Below the pieces are notes generated by a model. The model saw only the letters and a list, made by a program, of their open reading frames with translations, was not told the origin of the DNA and did no database searches. Position numbers and translations under genes: made by a program. From contig VGPF01000014.1 of NCBI GenBank assembly GCA_016875535.1, forward strand, positions 1-47,552: a DNA stretch of 47,552 bases, read 5' to 3'. Positions 15,145-23,414 of the stretch are shown one piece after another; position 1 is the stretch's first letter; each line of letters opens with the position of its first letter. This DNA is from Chloroflexota bacterium (GTDB lineage: Bacteria > Chloroflexota > Dehalococcoidia > SHYB01).

Positions 15145-16596
15145 CTAGGCGTCCGCGTACAGGAAGAATTCGTAGGGGTGCGGGCGCAGGCGCATGGGGT
15201 CAATTTCCTTCTTGCGCTTGTAGTCAATGTAGGTCTCGATGAGGTCCTTGGTGAAGACGCCGCCGCGTGTGAGGAAGTCGTTGTCCTGCTCCAGGGCGCC
15301 GATGGCCTGCTCCAGGGAGCCGGGAACGGTGCGGATCTTCTTGAGCTCTTCAGGCGGCAGCTCGTAGATATCGGCGTCCAGGGACTTGCCCGGGTCAATC
15401 TTGTTGGTGATGCCGTCTATGCCGGCCATGAGCATGGCGGAGAAGGCCAGATAGGGGTTGCAGGTGGCATCGGGCGGGCGGAACTCGATGCGCTTGGCCT
15501 TTTCATCGTTGGCGTAGACGGGGATGCGGACGCAGGCGGAACGGTTGCGGGCGGAGTAAGCCAGGTTCACCGGCGCTTCAAAGCCAGGGACCAGGCGGCG
15601 GTAGGAGTTGGTGCCGGGCGCGCCGAAGGCCAGGATGGCGTGGGCGTGCTTCAGCAGGCCGCCGATGTAGTACTTGCAGGTCTGGCTGATGCCTGCGTAA
15701 TCGCTCTTGGGGTCAAAAAAGAGGTTCTTCTTTGCCTTCCAGAGGGACTGGTGGGTGTGCATGCCGGTGCCGTTATCGCCGAAGAGGGGCTTGGGCATGA
15801 AGGTCAGGACCTTGCCGTGCTTGCGGGCGACGTTGCGGGCGACGTACTTGATGAGGCCCACGGTGTCCGCCTGGGTGACGAGGGTGTTGTAGCGCACATC
15901 GAACTCACCCTGGCCGCCGGTGGCGACTTCGTGGTGGTGGACTTCCATGCGGATGCCCAGGTCCACCAGCGTCTGCAGGACTTCCGAGCGGAAGTCCTGG
16001 TAGGTGTCCGTGGGGGCCGTGGGGAAGTAGCCTTCCTTGTTGCGGATGCGGTAGGCAAGGTTGGGGCTGCCGTCCACGGCGCGCTCAAGGCCGGTATTCC
16101 AGACGCCCTCATTGGATTCCAGGTAGTAGTAACCGCTGTTCTGGTTCTGGGCGAAGCGCATGCTATCGAAAACGAAGAACTCGAGCTCAGGGCCCCAGTA
16201 GCTGATTTCGGCGATGCCGGTCTTGGCGAGGTAGGCCTCGGCCTTCTTGGCGATGTAGCGGGCATCGCGGTCATAGGGCTTGCGGTTCACCGGGTCGGCG
16301 ATATCGCAGTTGATGACCAAGGTGGGATGCTGATAGAAGGGATCAATGTAGGCGGTGTGCGGATCGGGCATCAAGAGCATGTCGCTCTCGTGGATGCTCT
16401 TGAAGCCGCGGATGCTGGAGCCATCGAAGCCCTTGCCGCCCTCGAAGGTCTTCAGGTCGAACTCTTCGATGGTGGAGGTGATGTGCTGGAGTGTGCCGAG
16501 GAGGTCAGTGAAGCGATAGTCCACAAAGCGAACGCCGTTCGCCTTGCACAGTGCGAGGACCTCGGCGGGTGTCCTCTTTTCGATGCCTTTCCCCAT
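15145..16596 (-). CDS. glnA: Type I glutamine synthetase
   Basis: The 483-residue product starts MGKGIEKRTPAEVLALCKAN. It shows the GSI hallmarks: FDGSSIRGFKSIHESDM, the metal-binding GPELEFFVFDS, EVHHHEVATGGQGEFDV, and the ATP-region KPLFGDNGTGMHTHQSLWK. AFSAMLMAGIDGI is followed by DADIYELPPEELKKI, which keeps the Tyr adenylylated in GSI-beta enzymes. It makes glutamine from glutamate, ammonia and ATP. The ATG at 16596 follows AAAGGAG. A GlnR-like regulator lies directly upstream, and a palindrome in the gap may be its site. Confidence 0.96.
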   Translation of the reverse strand: MGKGIEKRTPAEVLALCKANGVRFVDYRFTDLLGTLQHITSTIEEFDLKTFEGGKGFDGSSIRGFKSIHESDMLLMPDPHTAYIDPFYQHPTLVINCDIADPVNRKPYDRDARYIAKKAEAYLAKTGIAEISYWGPELEFFVFDSMRFAQNQNSGYYYLESNEGVWNTGLERAVDGSPNLAYRIRNKEGYFPTAPTDTYQDFRSEVLQTLVDLGIRMEVHHHEVATGGQGEFDVRYNTLVTQADTVGLIKYVARNVARKHGKVLTFMPKPLFGDNGTGMHTHQSLWKAKKNLFFDPKSDYAGISQTCKYYIGGLLKHAHAILAFGAPGTNSYRRLVPGFEAPVNLAYSARNRSACVRIPVYANDEKAKRIEFRPPDATCNPYLAFSAMLMAGIDGITNKIDPGKSLDADIYELPPEELKKIRTVPGSLEQAIGALEQDNDFLTRGGVFTKDLIETYIDYKRKKEIDPMRLRPHPYEFFLYADA

Positions 16597-16719
16597 AGAT
16601 GCTCCTTTAGCGGGCGATTTCTCGCCGGTACATTGTTCGTGCAACAGGATACGCACTCCTGGCGACGCGCACTAGGGCCGTATTATGCCTCAGATTCACC
16701 CTGGGTACTGAATCGTCAT

Positions 16720-16735
16720 GTAACAACAGTGTTAC
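16720..16735. promoter_or_regulatory. Palindrome GTAACA-N4-TGTTAC upstream of glnA, probable operator
   Basis: GTAACA (16720-16725) and TGTTAC (16730-16735) form a perfect inverted repeat just past the regulator gene and about 125 bp ahead of glnA. Read as GTAAC-N6-GTTAC it resembles the paired-box layout of actinobacterial GlnR sites. It could be bound by the neighbouring OmpR-type protein. Confidence 0.5.
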
Positions 16736-16740
16736 GAGCT

Positions 16741-17448
16741 TCACAAACCAGGTGCTGAACCCGGTTCAGGTCTATCGTTGAAGCGATAGCCGACGTTGCG
16801 GACGGTGTCAATGAAGACGTAAGGGCCGTGCTCGATCTTGCTGCGGAGGCGGCGGATGTGGACGTCCACGGTGCGCGTGCCGCCATAGTAGTCGTAGCCC
16901 CAGACTCGGTTGAGGAGCGTTTCCCGGGTAAAGACCTTGCCGGGATTGGTGGCAAAGAATTTGAGGAGCTCGTACTCCTTGAAGGTGAGCTCCATCCGCT
17001 TGCCGCCCTGAAGTACTTCGTAGCGCGAGAGGTCAATGACAAGGTCGCCCACACGGATGACGGCGTCCGCGCCGACGCCCTCAGGGGCATGCTTGCGGAG
17101 AAGGGCGCGGATGCGGAAGGCGACCTCCGGCAGGCGAAAGGGCGAGACGGCGAAATCATCAAAGGGGCCGACCTGCTCGAAGGCAGGCAGGCTGCCGGCG
17201 GAGAAGAGGGCGAGGATGGGAAGCCTTTCGCCATCGGCGCAGGCGGCCAGGAACTGGGCGAGCTCCGGGTTGGAGGGGGCGACATCGTTTAGGTCGAGGA
17301 TGGCGAGGGTGGGGCGGTCGCCGTCAAGCATTTCCAATGCGGCGGCGAGGTCGCCCGCGGAGACGGTCTGGGCGTCAGCCTGGGTTGACGCGGCAAGGGC
17401 GGCCTGAGCGCCAGGGGTTTCGCCGCCGATGATGAGGATGCGAGCCAT
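16741..17448 (-). CDS. Atypical OmpR-family response regulator, probable GlnR-like nitrogen regulator
   Basis: The 235-residue product has a receiver domain (about 1-118) and a winged-helix DNA-binding domain (about 130-225: MELTFKEYELLKFFATNPGK, FTRETLLNRVWGYDYYG, TRTVDVHIRRLRSKIE). The receiver is degenerate. Asp52 is kept (AILDLND), but the acidic pocket near the N-terminus is replaced by IIGGET and the conserved Lys before Pro-Phe is Ser (AVSPF). Such orphan receivers usually work without phosphorylation, as actinobacterial GlnR does. No histidine kinase is adjacent, and glnA is the next gene on the same strand. I therefore infer control of glnA. Confidence 0.8.
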   Translation of the reverse strand: MARILIIGGETPGAQAALAASTQADAQTVSAGDLAAALEMLDGDRPTLAILDLNDVAPSNPELAQFLAACADGERLPILALFSAGSLPAFEQVGPFDDFAVSPFRLPEVAFRIRALLRKHAPEGVGADAVIRVGDLVIDLSRYEVLQGGKRMELTFKEYELLKFFATNPGKVFTRETLLNRVWGYDYYGGTRTVDVHIRRLRSKIEHGPYVFIDTVRNVGYRFNDRPEPGSAPGL

Positions 17449-17554
17449 AGGAAAAAGGACACCGCCACAGGGGGATGAAGGGACGCCCTATGATAGCAAA
17501 ATCAGGGGCTGAACGGGAGCGACGAGCCGCAGCAGCAATCGAGCGGCCCTTTGC

Positions 17555-18490
17555 CTACCACCAGAGCTTGCCCTTCACCTGCTTTTCGATCTCTTCATAG
17601 CTCTTGGTCCAGAGGTGGGTGCTCAGGTACTTCCAGCCGCCATCGGCAAAGAGGCAAACGACGTTGCCCTTTTCCAGGCGGGCGGCGACCTTGAGCGCGC
17701 CGACGAGGACGGCGCCGGAGGAGATACCGGCGAAGACGCCTTCCTTCTCCGTGAGCTCGCGGGTGGCTTTGAAAGCCTCCGCGCTGCGGACGATGATGCG
17801 GCCGTTGAGGACAGACATATCGAGGACGGGCGGGATGAAGCCGTCCTCTAGGCTTCGGAGTCCCTGGATAAGCTCATCGGGATGGGGCGCGATGGCGACG
17901 ACTTGCGTCTTGGGGTTCTTCTCTTTGAGGTAGCGCCCGATGCCGGTGAGGGTGCCGCCGGTGCCGAGGCCCGCAGCAAAGACGTCCACCTGGGGGAGAT
18001 CGCGGATGATCTCCGGACCGGTAGTCTCATAGTGGGCCCGGGGGTTGGCCTCATTGCCGTACTGGTAGGGCATGAAGTAGCGCTTGTCCTTTGCCGCCAT
18101 CTCCTGCGCAACGACGATGGAGCCGTTGGTGCCGGACTTGCCGTCCGAAAGGACGATCTCCGCGCCGTAGGCGCGCAGGAGCTCGCGCCGCTCCACGCTG
18201 ACGTTCTCCGGCATCACCACTTTCACCTGGTAGCCGCGGGTCCGGCCGATCATGGCCAGGGAGATGCCGGTGTTGCCGCTGGTGGGCTCCAGGATAATGT
18301 GCTTCTTGGTGAGGGCGCCGGACTTTTCGGCGGCGTCCAGCATGTACTTGGCGATGCGGTCTTTCACGCTGCCGGTGGGGTTCTGCCCCTCCAGCTTGGC
18401 GAAGATGCGCACGCCCTTTTTGGGGCTGGAGTTGCGCAGCTCCACCAGGGGCGTTTTGCCGATGGCCTCGACGAGGTTGGCGTAGAGCAT
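17555..18490 (-). CDS. cysM: Cysteine synthase, CysM (O-phosphoserine / CysO-dependent) type
   Basis: The 311-residue product is a fold-type II PLP enzyme. It has the PLP lysine in NPTGSVKDR, the substrate loop EPTSGNTGISLAM, and the phosphate-binding GLGTGGTLTG. MPENVSVERRELLRAYGAEI, YQYGNEANP and the end GWKYLST ... GKLWW resemble mycobacterial CysM, which takes sulfur from a thiocarboxylated carrier protein and uses O-phosphoserine. Next to it lies a MoeB-type enzyme, the activator needed for such a carrier. An ordinary O-acetylserine sulfhydrylase is the alternative. Confidence 0.85.
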   Translation of the reverse strand: MLYANLVEAIGKTPLVELRNSSPKKGVRIFAKLEGQNPTGSVKDRIAKYMLDAAEKSGALTKKHIILEPTSGNTGISLAMIGRTRGYQVKVVMPENVSVERRELLRAYGAEIVLSDGKSGTNGSIVVAQEMAAKDKRYFMPYQYGNEANPRAHYETTGPEIIRDLPQVDVFAAGLGTGGTLTGIGRYLKEKNPKTQVVAIAPHPDELIQGLRSLEDGFIPPVLDMSVLNGRIIVRSAEAFKATRELTEKEGVFAGISSGAVLVGALKVAARLEKGNVVCLFADGGWKYLSTHLWTKSYEEIEKQVKGKLWW

Positions 18491-18515
18491 ACGGGGTGTT
18501 GTGCGAAGCCCGGGG

Positions 18516-19325
18516 TTAGGCGCCGCCGCAAAAGACCTCGTAGTCTATGAGCTCTTTCACCGTCGGGTGGTTGCCGCAGAGGGGGCACTTGGGATCGCGG
18601 CGCAGCTTGACCTCGCGGAACTCCATCTCCAGCGCATCGAAGATCATCAGGCGGTTCACCAGAGGCCGGCCGAGGCCGAGGATAAGCTTGATCGTTTCGA
18701 CGGCCATGATGGAGCCGACGATGCCGGGGAGGACGCCGAAGACGCCCGCCTCGGCGCAGCTGGGCACCATGCCGGGAGGCGGCGGGGCCGGGTACAAGCA
18801 ACGGTAGCAACCCTTGCCGGGCTCGAAGACGCTGACCTGGCCATCAAAGAGGAAGATGGAGCCGTGGACGAGGGGCTTCTTGAGGAAATAGGCGGCATCG
18901 TTGCTCAGGTAGCGGGTGGCGAAGTTGTCTGTGCCGTCCACGATGATGTCGTACTGGCTGAAGACCTCCATCGCATTCTCTGAGTCCATCCGCTTGGCGA
19001 TCTGAATGACTTTCACATCAGGGTTGATATCGTTCAAGGTCTCGGCTGCAGAAACGACTTTGGGACGGCCGACATCGTTGGTGTCATGGAGGATCTGGCG
19101 CTGGAGGTTGCTGAAGTCCACCACGTCAAAGTCCACGATGCCCAGGGTGCCGACGCCTGCGGCGGCGAGATAGAGGGCCGTGGGAGAGCCAAGGCCGCCC
19201 GCGCCGAGGAGCAAGACCTTGGCATCAAGGAGCTTGCGCTGGCCGTTGCCGCCCACCTGAGGCATGATGATGTGGCGCGAATAGCGCTTCAGCTGTTGCG
19301 GCGTGAATGTTTTGGTCATCGTCAT
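18516..19325 (-). CDS. moeB: MoeB/ThiF-family adenylyltransferase (sulfur-carrier activator)
   Basis: The 269-residue product carries the E1-like fold: LKRYSRHIIMPQVGGNGQ, ATP loop LLLGAGGLGSP, NLQRQILH and DGTDNFATRYL. Zinc is held by CYRC (near 171) and CPLC (near 250). It adenylates the C-terminal Gly-Gly of ubiquitin-like sulfur carriers (MoaD, ThiS, CysO). It lacks the C-terminal rhodanese domain of MoeZ. It is read just before cysM (25-bp gap), so it probably activates a CysO-like carrier for cysteine synthesis. The carrier and a JAMM protease are not in the window. Confidence 0.88.
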   Translation of the reverse strand: MTMTKTFTPQQLKRYSRHIIMPQVGGNGQRKLLDAKVLLLGAGGLGSPTALYLAAAGVGTLGIVDFDVVDFSNLQRQILHDTNDVGRPKVVSAAETLNDINPDVKVIQIAKRMDSENAMEVFSQYDIIVDGTDNFATRYLSNDAAYFLKKPLVHGSIFLFDGQVSVFEPGKGCYRCLYPAPPPPGMVPSCAEAGVFGVLPGIVGSIMAVETIKLILGLGRPLVNRLMIFDALEMEFREVKLRRDPKCPLCGNHPTVKELIDYEVFCGGA

Positions 19326-19672
19326 GGCGAACGTCCTTCCTGCGGAAAGAGGCGGGACCCGAAGGCTGTCTCCACAGATCGCACAGATTCTTGAAGAGCG
19401 TGCGTTCCTATCGGCTTAGATGATGCCTTTAGCGGCTAAGGTGCAGGCGCTGTTGCCTCAGAGCCGCCCCTAGAGAAATCAGGGGAAGTATATCAGAGGG
19501 CGTCTGACGACGGCAAACGGCGGGAAGGATTTATGTTCACTCCTGCCGGGCGGCCTTACCTGCCAAAGTCGGCACAGACGGCCTCCTGAAGGCCTCGGGC
19601 CCTGGCTGGCTGTCGCAGACCTGCGCCCGGTGCTAGAATCTTTTCCGCAGCTTTCCCGAATGGAGTCCCACG
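19326..19672. other. Intergenic region with one interspersed repeat
   Basis: This 347-bp gap separates the divergent moeB and acyl-CoA dehydrogenase genes. Apart from a CCACAGAT-type repeat at 19372-19389, I see no convincing gene, tRNA or strong hairpin. Promoters for both flanking genes must lie here but are not obvious. Confidence 0.5.
19372..19389. repeat. Interspersed CCACAGAT-type intergenic repeat
   Basis: CCACAGATCGCACAGATT matches the copies at 11106 and 20869 with a few changes. Confidence 0.6.
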
Positions 19673-20851
19673 ATGCGTTTTGCCTTTTCTGCCGAGGACG
19701 AGGCCTTCCGCAAGGAGGTCAAGGACTTCTATACGAAGGAGCTGCCGCCCGATTGGTACGGCGGGTACGACGAGCGGGACGAACAGCACCACTTCATCGA
19801 AAGCGTCCGCAAGAAGCTGGCGGCTAAGAAGTGGCTGACGATGTCCTGGCCGAAGGAGTACGGCGGGACGGAATCGCCCATGAGCATCCAGCTTATCTTT
19901 GCGGAGGAGAGCGCCTACTACCGCTTCTATGCCCGTGACGCCGGAGTCGGCTATCTTGGCCCCGCCATCATGCGCCACGGGACGCCCGAGCAGAAGAAGC
20001 GGTTCCTTGCCCCCATCGCCAATGCCGAAATAAACTTTCACCAGGGCTTTTCCGAGCCGGACGCCGGGTCCGACCTTGCCGGGCTGAAGACCAAGGCCGC
20101 CCGCGACGGCGACGACTTCGTCATCAACGGCACCAAGATCTGGGGCGGCCACCTCCACCTGGCCGACTACAGTTTCCTGCTGGCCCGGACCGACCCGAAT
20201 ACGCCGAAGCACAAGGGCATCACCTTTTTCATCATCCCAGCCAAGACGCCGGGCATCCGGTATGAAGAGTTCGGGAACCTGGGCGGCGGGATGCAGAACA
20301 TCGTCTATTACGATAACTGCCGGGTGAATGCCAAAGAGTGCGTCATCGGCGAGGTAAACCAGGGCTGGTACCTGGCGACAACGCTCCTCAACCATGAGCG
20401 GGTGGTCATCGAGCACGCAGCGACGAACCAGCGCCTCCTAGAGGAGCTTGTGGCCTTTTGGCGCGCCCAAGGAGGCCACAAGAGGCACGACCCGCAGACG
20501 GCCGTCCTGCGCCACAAGCTGGCGGATATCGCGGTGCGGATCGAGACGTGCCGCATGATGGCCTACCGCATCGGGTGGCTGCAAAGCATCGGCCAGGCGC
20601 CCACGTTCGAGGCCTCTGAGGTCAAGATCTTCGGCAGCGAGCTGACGCAGCGGTTCGCCCACGTGGCCGTTGCGGCGCTGGGCCTCTATGGACAGGTGGA
20701 GCGCCATACGGCGCTGAAGCGCTATGTGCAGGTGGACGGCCGTATGGAGCACAACGTGCGCCAGCAGCTCATGTTCAGCATCGTGGGCGGCGCGAACGAG
20801 ATCCAGCGCGGGCTCATAGCCAATAGAGGACTGGGTCTGCCGAGGGCGTAA
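19673..20851 (+). CDS. Acyl-CoA dehydrogenase
   Basis: The 392-residue product has the usual acyl-CoA dehydrogenase order: an N-terminal helical domain (FSAEDEAFRKEVKDFYTKEL), a flavin/substrate beta domain (FHQGFSEPDAGSDLAGLKTK, then VINGTKIWGG) and a C-terminal helical domain ending FSIVGGANEIQRGLIANRGL. The SEPxAGSD and GGxxEIQR motifs are diagnostic. It removes two hydrogens from an acyl-CoA, passing electrons to ETF. It has no adjacent partners, so the chain-length or ring substrate is unknown. GGAGT lies ahead of the ATG. Confidence 0.9.
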   Translation: MRFAFSAEDEAFRKEVKDFYTKELPPDWYGGYDERDEQHHFIESVRKKLAAKKWLTMSWPKEYGGTESPMSIQLIFAEESAYYRFYARDAGVGYLGPAIMRHGTPEQKKRFLAPIANAEINFHQGFSEPDAGSDLAGLKTKAARDGDDFVINGTKIWGGHLHLADYSFLLARTDPNTPKHKGITFFIIPAKTPGIRYEEFGNLGGGMQNIVYYDNCRVNAKECVIGEVNQGWYLATTLLNHERVVIEHAATNQRLLEELVAFWRAQGGHKRHDPQTAVLRHKLADIAVRIETCRMMAYRIGWLQSIGQAPTFEASEVKIFGSELTQRFAHVAVAALGLYGQVERHTALKRYVQVDGRMEHNVRQQLMFSIVGGANEIQRGLIANRGLGLPRA

Positions 20852-20868
20852 GAACAGGAAGCCTTGAT

Positions 20869-20886
20869 CCACAGATGACACAGATT
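20869..20886. repeat. Interspersed CCACAGAT-type intergenic repeat
   Basis: CCACAGATGACACAGATT, followed by GGTGCGGATCTTATC, lies between the acyl-CoA dehydrogenase gene and bioB. Confidence 0.6.
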
Positions 20887-21005
20887 GGTGCGGATCTTAT
20901 CGGCATAGAAGAAAAGGAGAGGCAGCCTCTGACCAGGCATCGGATGGATTACAATAACAGGGCTCTCTCGCTCCTCCAAACAGCACCCAAGCTTCGGCAG
21001 GTCCA

Positions 21006-22019
21006 ATGATTTCCTACCAAGCGCTCGCCGACAAGTCCATCCGGGGCGAATGTCTCACCCGGGACGAATGCCATGGCGTCCTCCGCTCGCCGGACAGCGA
21101 CATCATGGACCTGCTGGCCGCCGCCTACCGGGTGCGGCGCACCTTTTGCGGCAACAAGGTCCACATCCATGTCCTCATGAACGCCAAGAGCGGCCTCTGC
21201 CCGGAGGACTGCGGCTACTGCTCTCAGTCCAAGATCTCCAAGGCGGCCATCGAAAAGTACCCGATGGTGACACGGGAGAAGCTGGTGGAGGGAGCGAAGC
21301 GGGCGAAGAACGCCATGGCGAAGCGCTTCTGCATCGTCACCGCGGGGCGGGGGCCGACGCCTAGGGAGATTGATTTCCTCACGGGCGCGGTGCGGCAGAT
21401 CGTGGACGAGGTGGGCATCAAGGTCTGCGTCTCCGCAGGCCTGATGGACGAGGCGAAGGCGCGCGCCCTTCGCGAAGCGGGCGTGGACCAGCTGAACCAC
21501 AACCTCAACACGAGCGAGCGCTTCTATTCCTCCATCACGACGACGCACACCTACCAGGACAGGATGCAGACGCTCAAGGCGGCGCGCGCGGCGGGCATGA
21601 ACCTCTGCACCGGGGGCATCGTCGGCATGGGGGAGACGGACGACGACATCATTGACATGCTGCTGGAGCTGCGCGACCTGAACGTCCAGTCCATCCCCAT
21701 CAACTTCCTCATCCCCATCAAGGGAACGCCGCTCCAGGATGAAGGGCGCCTGACGCCGCACCAGTGCCTGCGCATCCTCTGCCTGGCGCGCTTCCTCAAT
21801 CCCAGGCAGGAGATCCGTGTCTCCGGCGGGCGCGAGGTGCATCTACGCTCCCTCCAGCCGCTTTCGCTCTATCCGGCGAATTCCGTCTTCACTGAGGGCT
21901 ACCTCACCACGCCGGGGCAGCACTGGAACGAGACCCTCCAGATGATCAAAGACATGGGCTTTGCAATCGAGCACGGCGACGAGACGCCCGCCCACGAACC
22001 GGCCGCCGCGCGCGCATAA
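21006..22019 (+). CDS. bioB: Biotin synthase
   Basis: The 337-residue radical SAM enzyme has the cluster motif CPEDCGYCSQ and the family segments CVSAGLMDEAKARALREAGV, NHNLNTSERFY, GGIVGMGET and INFLIPIKGTPL. It inserts sulfur into dethiobiotin to form biotin. It is first in the bioB-A-F-D operon. A TACAAT box at 20950-20955 may be the -10 of its promoter; no clear -35 or BirA-type operator is seen. Confidence 0.95.
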   Translation: MISYQALADKSIRGECLTRDECHGVLRSPDSDIMDLLAAAYRVRRTFCGNKVHIHVLMNAKSGLCPEDCGYCSQSKISKAAIEKYPMVTREKLVEGAKRAKNAMAKRFCIVTAGRGPTPREIDFLTGAVRQIVDEVGIKVCVSAGLMDEAKARALREAGVDQLNHNLNTSERFYSSITTTHTYQDRMQTLKAARAAGMNLCTGGIVGMGETDDDIIDMLLELRDLNVQSIPINFLIPIKGTPLQDEGRLTPHQCLRILCLARFLNPRQEIRVSGGREVHLRSLQPLSLYPANSVFTEGYLTTPGQHWNETLQMIKDMGFAIEHGDETPAHEPAAARA

Positions 22020-22055
22020 GCCGCCGCTCCGCGAATCTTCCCGCAGGACCACCTG

Positions 22056-23414
22056 ATGCCGTCACAGCCGCCGCGCCATTCAGCGATATGGCATCCCTTC
22101 ACCCAGATGGCTCGCTTCGATGCGGAGCCGAAGCTCGTCATCGAGCGGGCGCACGGGACGCGGCTGGTGGCCAAGGACGGCAAGGAATACCTGGACGGTG
22201 TGGCCTCCCTGTGGACCATCGTCCACGGCCACGGCGAGCCGCGCATCGTGGAGGCGATCAAACGCCAGGCGGAGCGGCTGCAGCACAGCACGCTCCTGGG
22301 AGTCAGCCACACGCCCGCGATGGAGCTTGCCGAGCGACTGCTGCAGCATGTGCCCAAGGGACTGCGATGGTCGTTCTTCAGCAGCGACGGCGCGAGCGCG
22401 GTGGAGGTGGCGCTCAAGATGGCGGTGCAATACTGGGGGAACGCCGGCCTGCCGGAGCGCACGCGCATCGTCTCCCTGGACATGGCCTACCACGGCGATA
22501 CCCTGGGCGCGAGCAGCGTGGGCGCGGACGGCATCTTCCGCAAGCCGTACGAATCCCTGCTGGTCGAGCCGCTGCGCATCCCGAGCCCGCACCGCTATCG
22601 CTGCTCCGCCTGCGCCGCCAGAACCGCCTGCGACCTCACTTGCGCAACTGCGCTGGAGCGGCTCCTGGCGGAGCGCGGGAAGGAAGTCGCGGCGGTCATC
22701 GTGGAGCCGCGCGTCCAGGGGGCGGCGGGCATCATCGTCGCGCCGGAGGGGCACCTGAAGCGCCTGCGGGAGATCTGCGATAGGCACGATGTGCTGCTTA
22801 TCGCGGACGAAGTGGCAACGGGCTTCGGCAAGACGGGCGCGATGTTCGCCTGCGACCTTGAAGGCGTGACACCGGACATCATGGTGCTCGGCAAGGGCAT
22901 CACCGGCGGCTATCTGCCCCTTTCGGCGACGCTGGCGACGGAGAAGGTCTATCGCGCCTTCTATGACGCCGGGCACTATGAAAAGACCCTCTTCCACGGC
23001 CACACCTACGCCGGGAATCCAATCGCATGCGCCGCCGCGCTCGCCAGCCTGGACATCTTCGAGAAAGAGCCCGTCATCGAGCGCGTCCGCGCTCGGGCGG
23101 AGCGCCTGCGCCGGCTGCTGGGCGCGGCCTTCGCGGAGCACCCGAACGTCGGCGAGGTGCGCCAGCAGGGGCTGATGGTCGGCATCGAGCTCGTCGCCGA
23201 TCGCGCGACCAAGCGGTCCTTCCCGGCGGCGGAGCGCATGGGCTGGCGCTCCTGCCTGGCGGCGCGGGAAAAGGGCGTCTTTGTGCGGCCCTTGGGAGAC
23301 GTTATCATCCTCATGCCGCCGCTGTGCATCAGCGAGGCGGAGCTTGACGAGCTTGTAGGAGCGGTGAGCTATGGCATCGGGCGCGCGCTTCGGTCTTCCC
23401 CCGGCTTGGGCTGA
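22056..23414 (+). CDS. bioA: Adenosylmethionine-8-amino-7-oxononanoate aminotransferase
   Basis: The 452-residue class III aminotransferase begins with IWHPFTQM, typical of BioA. The PLP lysine lies in VLGKGITGGYLPLS, the Asp in LLIADEVATGFGKTG, and FHGHTYAGNPIACAAA completes the site. BioA moves an amino group from S-adenosylmethionine to 8-amino-7-oxononanoate (KAPA). A cysteine cluster in the middle (RCSACAARTACDLTC) also occurs in some BioA proteins. Its end overlaps bioF by 44 bases. Confidence 0.93.
   Translation: MPSQPPRHSAIWHPFTQMARFDAEPKLVIERAHGTRLVAKDGKEYLDGVASLWTIVHGHGEPRIVEAIKRQAERLQHSTLLGVSHTPAMELAERLLQHVPKGLRWSFFSSDGASAVEVALKMAVQYWGNAGLPERTRIVSLDMAYHGDTLGASSVGADGIFRKPYESLLVEPLRIPSPHRYRCSACAARTACDLTCATALERLLAERGKEVAAVIVEPRVQGAAGIIVAPEGHLKRLREICDRHDVLLIADEVATGFGKTGAMFACDLEGVTPDIMVLGKGITGGYLPLSATLATEKVYRAFYDAGHYEKTLFHGHTYAGNPIACAAALASLDIFEKEPVIERVRARAERLRRLLGAAFAEHPNVGEVRQQGLMVGIELVADRATKRSFPAAERMGWRSCLAAREKGVFVRPLGDVIILMPPLCISEAELDELVGAVSYGIGRALRSSPGLG

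Noticed and set aside
15178-16758. 526-codon plus-strand frame opposite glnA
   Set aside because: Antisense to a complete glutamine synthetase; the long open frame reflects codon bias.
19556-20416. 286-codon minus-strand frame opposite the acyl-CoA dehydrogenase
   Set aside because: It lies antisense to a gene with clear family motifs and its own product shows no domain; it is a GC-rich shadow.
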